64,000 nt of DNA from Paracoccus stylophorae (lineage in GTDB: Bacteria > Pseudomonadota > Alphaproteobacteria > Rhodobacterales > Rhodobacteraceae): positions 2,709,001-2,773,000 of the forward strand of contig NZ_CP067134.1 in the NCBI RefSeq assembly GCF_028553765.1. The letters are read 5' to 3'. The stretch's first letter is position 1; each line of letters starts with the position of its first letter. Position numbers and translations under genes: made by a program. The notes under the pieces were generated by a model. It was not told the origin of the DNA. It worked only from the letters and a program-made list of their open reading frames with translations, and made no database searches. Shown here piece after piece: positions 61,125 to 64,000 of the stretch.

Positions 61125-61676
61125 TCAGGTCTCGGACGGCGTGGCCTCGCGGGGCGGGCGGCCGATGATGTCGCGCAGCGCGTCCAGTTCGATGAAGTTG
61201 TCGGCCTGGCGGCGCAGATCGTCGGCGATCATCGGCGGCTGCGAGCGGATGGTCGACACGACCGAGACGCGCACCCCCTGACGCTGCAACGATTCGACCA
61301 GCGGGCGGAAATCGCCGTCGCCGGAAAACAGCACCGCGTGGTCCAGCCGCGGCGCCAGTTCCATCGCGTCGACGGCCAGTTCGATGTCCATGTTGCCCTT
61401 GACCTTCCGCCGGCCCAACGCGTCGGTGTATTCCTTGGCCGGCTTGGTCACGACGCAGAATCCGTTGTAATGCAGCCAGTCGACCAGCGGGCGGATGGGG
61501 GAATATTCCTCTCCGTCCATCAGGGCGGTGTAGTAATAGGCGCGCGTCAGCTTGCCGCGACGGTCGAATTCCTGCCGCAGCAGCTTGTAGTCGATGTCGA
61601 AGCCCAACGACTTCGCCGCCGCGTAAAGATTGGCTCCGTCGATGAACATCGCCAATCTGTCATCCTTGTAGAACAT
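61125..61676 (-). CDS. NYN-domain protein (LabA/DUF88 family)
   Basis: A 183-aa protein with the NYN (PIN-like) nuclease pattern: MFIDGANLYAAAKSLG with the first Asp, KGNMDIELAVDAMEL, and VLFSGDGDFRPLVESLQRQGVRV. The three acidic positions make RNA cleavage plausible. The ATG at 61676 was chosen; an in-frame TTG five codons upstream is an alternative. Confidence 0.9.
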   Translation of the reverse strand: MFYKDDRLAMFIDGANLYAAAKSLGFDIDYKLLRQEFDRRGKLTRAYYYTALMDGEEYSPIRPLVDWLHYNGFCVVTKPAKEYTDALGRRKVKGNMDIELAVDAMELAPRLDHAVLFSGDGDFRPLVESLQRQGVRVSVVSTIRSQPPMIADDLRRQADNFIELDALRDIIGRPPREATPSET

Positions 61677-61789
61677 CCGTGTCGCCTTCAATCAGACTTG
61701 TTTTTTTCATCGTTGGGGCTTGTGATCAGGGCAGTATACCTGACAGGAAAGCCCGGTTCGCAGGTTCAGTCGAGGATGGTCGGGCAGGC

Positions 61790-62389
61790 ATGGTCAAGCT
61801 GTCTTTCGGTATCGTCGCATTGGGCGCCAACCTGCCGACCCCGGACCGCCGCGCGATCGTCACGCTGCGGTCGACGATACGTATTCTGCACGATGAACCG
61901 GATATTTCAATCTCCGCGATCAGCCGCATCTGGCGGACGCCCGCCATTCCGGCCGGATCGGGACCGGATTACGCGAATGCGGTGGCCACGTTCCGCACCC
62001 CGCTTGGCGCGGACGCGGTTCTGGCCCGCCTGCACGCGATCGAGGCGCAGGCTGGGCGGGATCGCAGCACCGGGCGGTGGTCGGCGCGGGTGCTGGATCT
62101 GGACCTGATCGCGCTGGACGATCTGGTGCTGCCCGATCCGGCCACGCAGCGGCACTGGGTCGATTTGCCGCAGGCCCGGCAGCGGACCGAGGCGCCGGAC
62201 CGGCTGATCCTGCCCCATCCGCGGATGCAGGATCGCGGCTTTGTCCTGGGCCCGCTGGCCGAGATCGCCCCCGACTGGCGCCATCCGGTCACCGGGCTCA
62301 GCACGGTGGCGATGCTGCGCGCGCTTGGCCCGGCGGGCGTGGCCGGCATGGAACCGGCGCGCGGACCCGGAACCGGGGCTTTTCCTTGA
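61790..62389 (+). CDS. folK: 6-hydroxymethyl-dihydropterin pyrophosphokinase
   Basis: A 199-aa HPPK of folate synthesis. ALGANLPTP opens the fold. Metal-binding Asp residues are in RVLDLDLIALDD, and LPHPRMQDRGFVLGPLAEIAPDWRHP is the family C-terminal block. It is longer than E. coli FolK by about 40 residues. The start MVKLSFGIVALGAN is preferred. It ends 69 bp before rpoZ. Confidence 0.92.
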   Translation: MVKLSFGIVALGANLPTPDRRAIVTLRSTIRILHDEPDISISAISRIWRTPAIPAGSGPDYANAVATFRTPLGADAVLARLHAIEAQAGRDRSTGRWSARVLDLDLIALDDLVLPDPATQRHWVDLPQARQRTEAPDRLILPHPRMQDRGFVLGPLAEIAPDWRHPVTGLSTVAMLRALGPAGVAGMEPARGPGTGAFP

Positions 62390-62415
62390 CATTTGCGCGT
62401 CAAGCAATCAGTATT
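62386..62415 (+). promoter_or_regulatory. Possible rpoZ promoter
   Basis: TTGACA (62386-62391) overlaps the folK stop codon; with an 18-base spacer AGTATT (62410-62415) is the likely -10. Good -35, weak -10. Confidence 0.4.
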
Positions 62416-62458
62416 CCGTCTTCGCCCCATTCCCGATTCGCAACTTTACAGGTGAGAC

Positions 62459-62815
62459 ATGGCCCGCGTAACGGTTGAAGATTGCGTCGACAAGGTTCCC
62501 AACCGGTTCGATCTGGTGATGCTGGCCTCGCATCGCGCGCGCGAGATCGCCGCAGGCAGCGCGCCGACGGTGGACCGCGACAACGACAAGAACCCGGTCG
62601 TCGCCCTGCGCGAGATCGCCGACGAGACGCAACCGGTCGACGAGCTGCGCGAGCGGATGATCGAAGCGACCCAGACCCAGATCGAGGTGGACGAGCCCGA
62701 GGAGGACGCGATGGCGCTGTTGCTGGGCGCCGAGGTCGATCGCCCCAAGCCCTCCGACGAGGAATCCGAAGAACGCATGCTGCGCATGATGCTGGAAGCC
62801 AGCCAGCGCGGCTGA
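62459..62815 (+). CDS. rpoZ: RNA polymerase omega subunit
   Basis: A 118-aa protein with the omega signature [33 protein letters not shown] and [12 protein letters not shown]. The C-terminal 40 residues are acidic and variable, as usual in alphaproteobacteria. AGGTGA lies just before the ATG. Followed 27 bp later by a RelA/SpoT gene, the classical rpoZ-spoT pairing. Confidence 0.97.
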   Translation: MARVTVEDCVDKVPNRFDLVMLASHRAREIAAGSAPTVDRDNDKNPVVALREIADETQPVDELRERMIEATQTQIEVDEPEEDAMALLLGAEVDRPKPSDEESEERMLRMMLEASQRG

Positions 62816-62842
62816 CGACCGCGATCGGAGGTCCGCGTCAGG

Positions 62843-64000
62843 ATGATCGACGTCGAAGACCTGATTGCACTGGTTCGCAATTACAATCCACGCAGCGACA
62901 CCGACCTGATCCGCAACGCCTATGATTACGGGATGCGGATGCATGACGGACAGCTTCGCCATTCGGGCGAGCCGTATTTCACCCATCCGGTCGCCGTCTC
63001 GGCGATCCTGACCGAGATGCGGCTGGACGATGCCACCATCGTCACCGCCCTGCTGCACGACACGGTCGAGGACACGCGTTCGACCAAGGAAGAGATCCGG
63101 CAGCTTTTCGGCGCCGAGATCGCGGATCTGGTCGATGGCGTGACCAAGCTGACCAATCTGCAACTCAGCAGCGCGCAATCGAAGCAGGCCGAGAATTTTC
63201 GCAAGCTTTTCATGGCCATGTCACGCGATCTTCGCGTGATCCTGGTCAAGCTGGCGGACCGTCTGCACAACATGCGCACGATCCGGTCGATGCGGCCCGA
63301 CAAGCAGGTCCAGAAGGCGCGCGAGACGATGGACATCTATGCCCCGCTGGCCGGGCGGATGGGGATGCAGTGGATGCGCGAGGAGCTGGAGGATCTGGCC
63401 TTCAAGGTCATCAACCCCGAGGCGCGCAATTCCATCATCCGCCGCTTTGTCAGCCTGCAAAAGGATTCGGGCGACATCATCGGCAAGATCACCGCCGATA
63501 TCCGCACCGAACTGGAACGCGAAAACATCGACGCGGACGTGTTCGGCCGCGCCAAGAAGCCGTTTTCGGTCTGGCGGAAGATGCAGGAAAAGCAGCTTGC
63601 CTTTTCGCGCCTGTCGGACATTTACGGGTTTCGCATCATCACCCGCAGCGAGGCCGACTGCTATCGCACGCTTGGCGTGATCCATCACCGCTGGCGGGCG
63701 GTGCCGGGCCGGTTCAAGGATTATATCAGCCAGCCGAAATCGAACGGCTATCGGTCCATCCACACCACCGTGTCGGGCCGCGACGGCAAGCGGGTCGAGG
63801 TGCAGATCCGCACCCGCCAGATGCACGAGGTGGCCGAGGCGGGGGTCGCTGCGCACTGGGCCTATCGCGACGGGGTGCGCACCCGCAACCCGTTCGCCGT
63901 CGATCCGGCGGCCTGGATCGACAGCCTTGCCGCCCGCTTCGAGGGCGAGGATCACAACGAGTTTCTCGAACACGTGAAGCTTGAGATGTATCAGGATCAG
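62843..64000 (+). CDS. relA: Bifunctional (p)ppGpp synthetase/hydrolase RelA/SpoT (cut by the window end)
   Basis: The first 386 residues of a protein normally near 700-750 aa. The HD hydrolase domain is intact: GEPYFTHPVAV and LLHDTVEDT with His72-Asp73. The synthetase domain follows: RAKKPFSVWRKMQEK, DIYGFRIITRSEADCY, GRFKDYISQPKSNGYRSIHTTV and VEVQIRTRQMHEVAEAGVAAHWAYR. Both active sites look complete, so it should both make and degrade the stringent alarmone. The C-terminal TGS and ACT domains lie beyond the window. Alphaproteobacteria usually have a single such gene, often called rsh. Confidence 0.96.
   Translation, partial: MIDVEDLIALVRNYNPRSDTDLIRNAYDYGMRMHDGQLRHSGEPYFTHPVAVSAILTEMRLDDATIVTALLHDTVEDTRSTKEEIRQLFGAEIADLVDGVTKLTNLQLSSAQSKQAENFRKLFMAMSRDLRVILVKLADRLHNMRTIRSMRPDKQVQKARETMDIYAPLAGRMGMQWMREELEDLAFKVINPEARNSIIRRFVSLQKDSGDIIGKITADIRTELERENIDADVFGRAKKPFSVWRKMQEKQLAFSRLSDIYGFRIITRSEADCYRTLGVIHHRWRAVPGRFKDYISQPKSNGYRSIHTTVSGRDGKRVEVQIRTRQMHEVAEAGVAAHWAYRDGVRTRNPFAVDPAAWIDSLAARFEGEDHNEFLEHVKLEMYQDQ

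Overview
The window is one contiguous, high-GC, densely coded stretch of alphaproteobacterial chromosome. Gene content points to Rhodobacteraceae, probably Paracoccus or a close relative. The clues are: a cys operon led by a divergent Lrp/AsnC regulator with DUF2849 and DUF934 genes; an IscR without the three classical cysteines; deoC beside a double-domain aldehyde dehydrogenase; a Hint-domain protein; a DUF1523 gene in a cluster of family-specific genes; and short GC-rich intergenic repeats ending in GG(T/A)TATTTG...AAAGA. I see no phage, IS element, integrase, rRNA operon or CRISPR array. One tRNA (Tyr, GTA) is present. No gene-free stretch exceeds about 280 bases.

Layout. 1-9.1 kb: a peptide-type ABC importer (fused double ATPase, two tandem paralogous binding proteins, two permeases) with an M20 amidohydrolase that probably cleaves the imported compound. 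9.1-12.4 kb: deoC and an ALDH16-like dehydrogenase, i.e. deoxyribose-phosphate to acetaldehyde to acetate. 12.5-19.6 kb: a seven-gene minus-strand operon of mostly unassigned proteins (coiled-coil protein, unknown 382 aa, glycolipid-binding-like, AAA+ ATPase, 462-aa conserved protein, two small membrane proteins); this is the best candidate for an undescribed system. 19.7-31.4 kb: a second M20 enzyme, a membrane protein with a split alpha/beta-hydrolase domain, UvrD, FolE2, MetZ, and a DctB/DctD-type two-component pair whose regulator lacks GAFTGA.

31.4-39.8 kb: purQ, a secreted two-domain protein resembling Gram-positive T-Q ester (VaFE) domains, icd, a Hint protein, an acidic secreted protein, a tandem-HD protein, an alpha/beta hydrolase, iscR, an ArsC-like protein and an Lrp regulator. 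39.9-43.9 kb: assimilatory sulfate reduction (DUF2849, cysI, cysH, DUF934, fpr). 44-51.2 kb: a Lys-rich OmpA-family protein, small secreted proteins, a CoA-binding protein, a YHS protein, rlmB, tRNA-Tyr, a glycosyltransferase-like protein, an aldo/keto reductase and a DUF3253 protein. 51.2-64 kb: housekeeping genes: ileS (with an internal compositionally foreign segment), truncated hemoglobin, TRIC channel, rnhA, ispH, cobQ, secG, pyrG, an NYN protein, folK, rpoZ and the start of a RelA/SpoT gene cut by the window edge.

All calls come from reading the sequence and from family knowledge; no database search was run. Start codons were chosen by Shine-Dalgarno sequence, overlap with neighbours and expected family N-termini.
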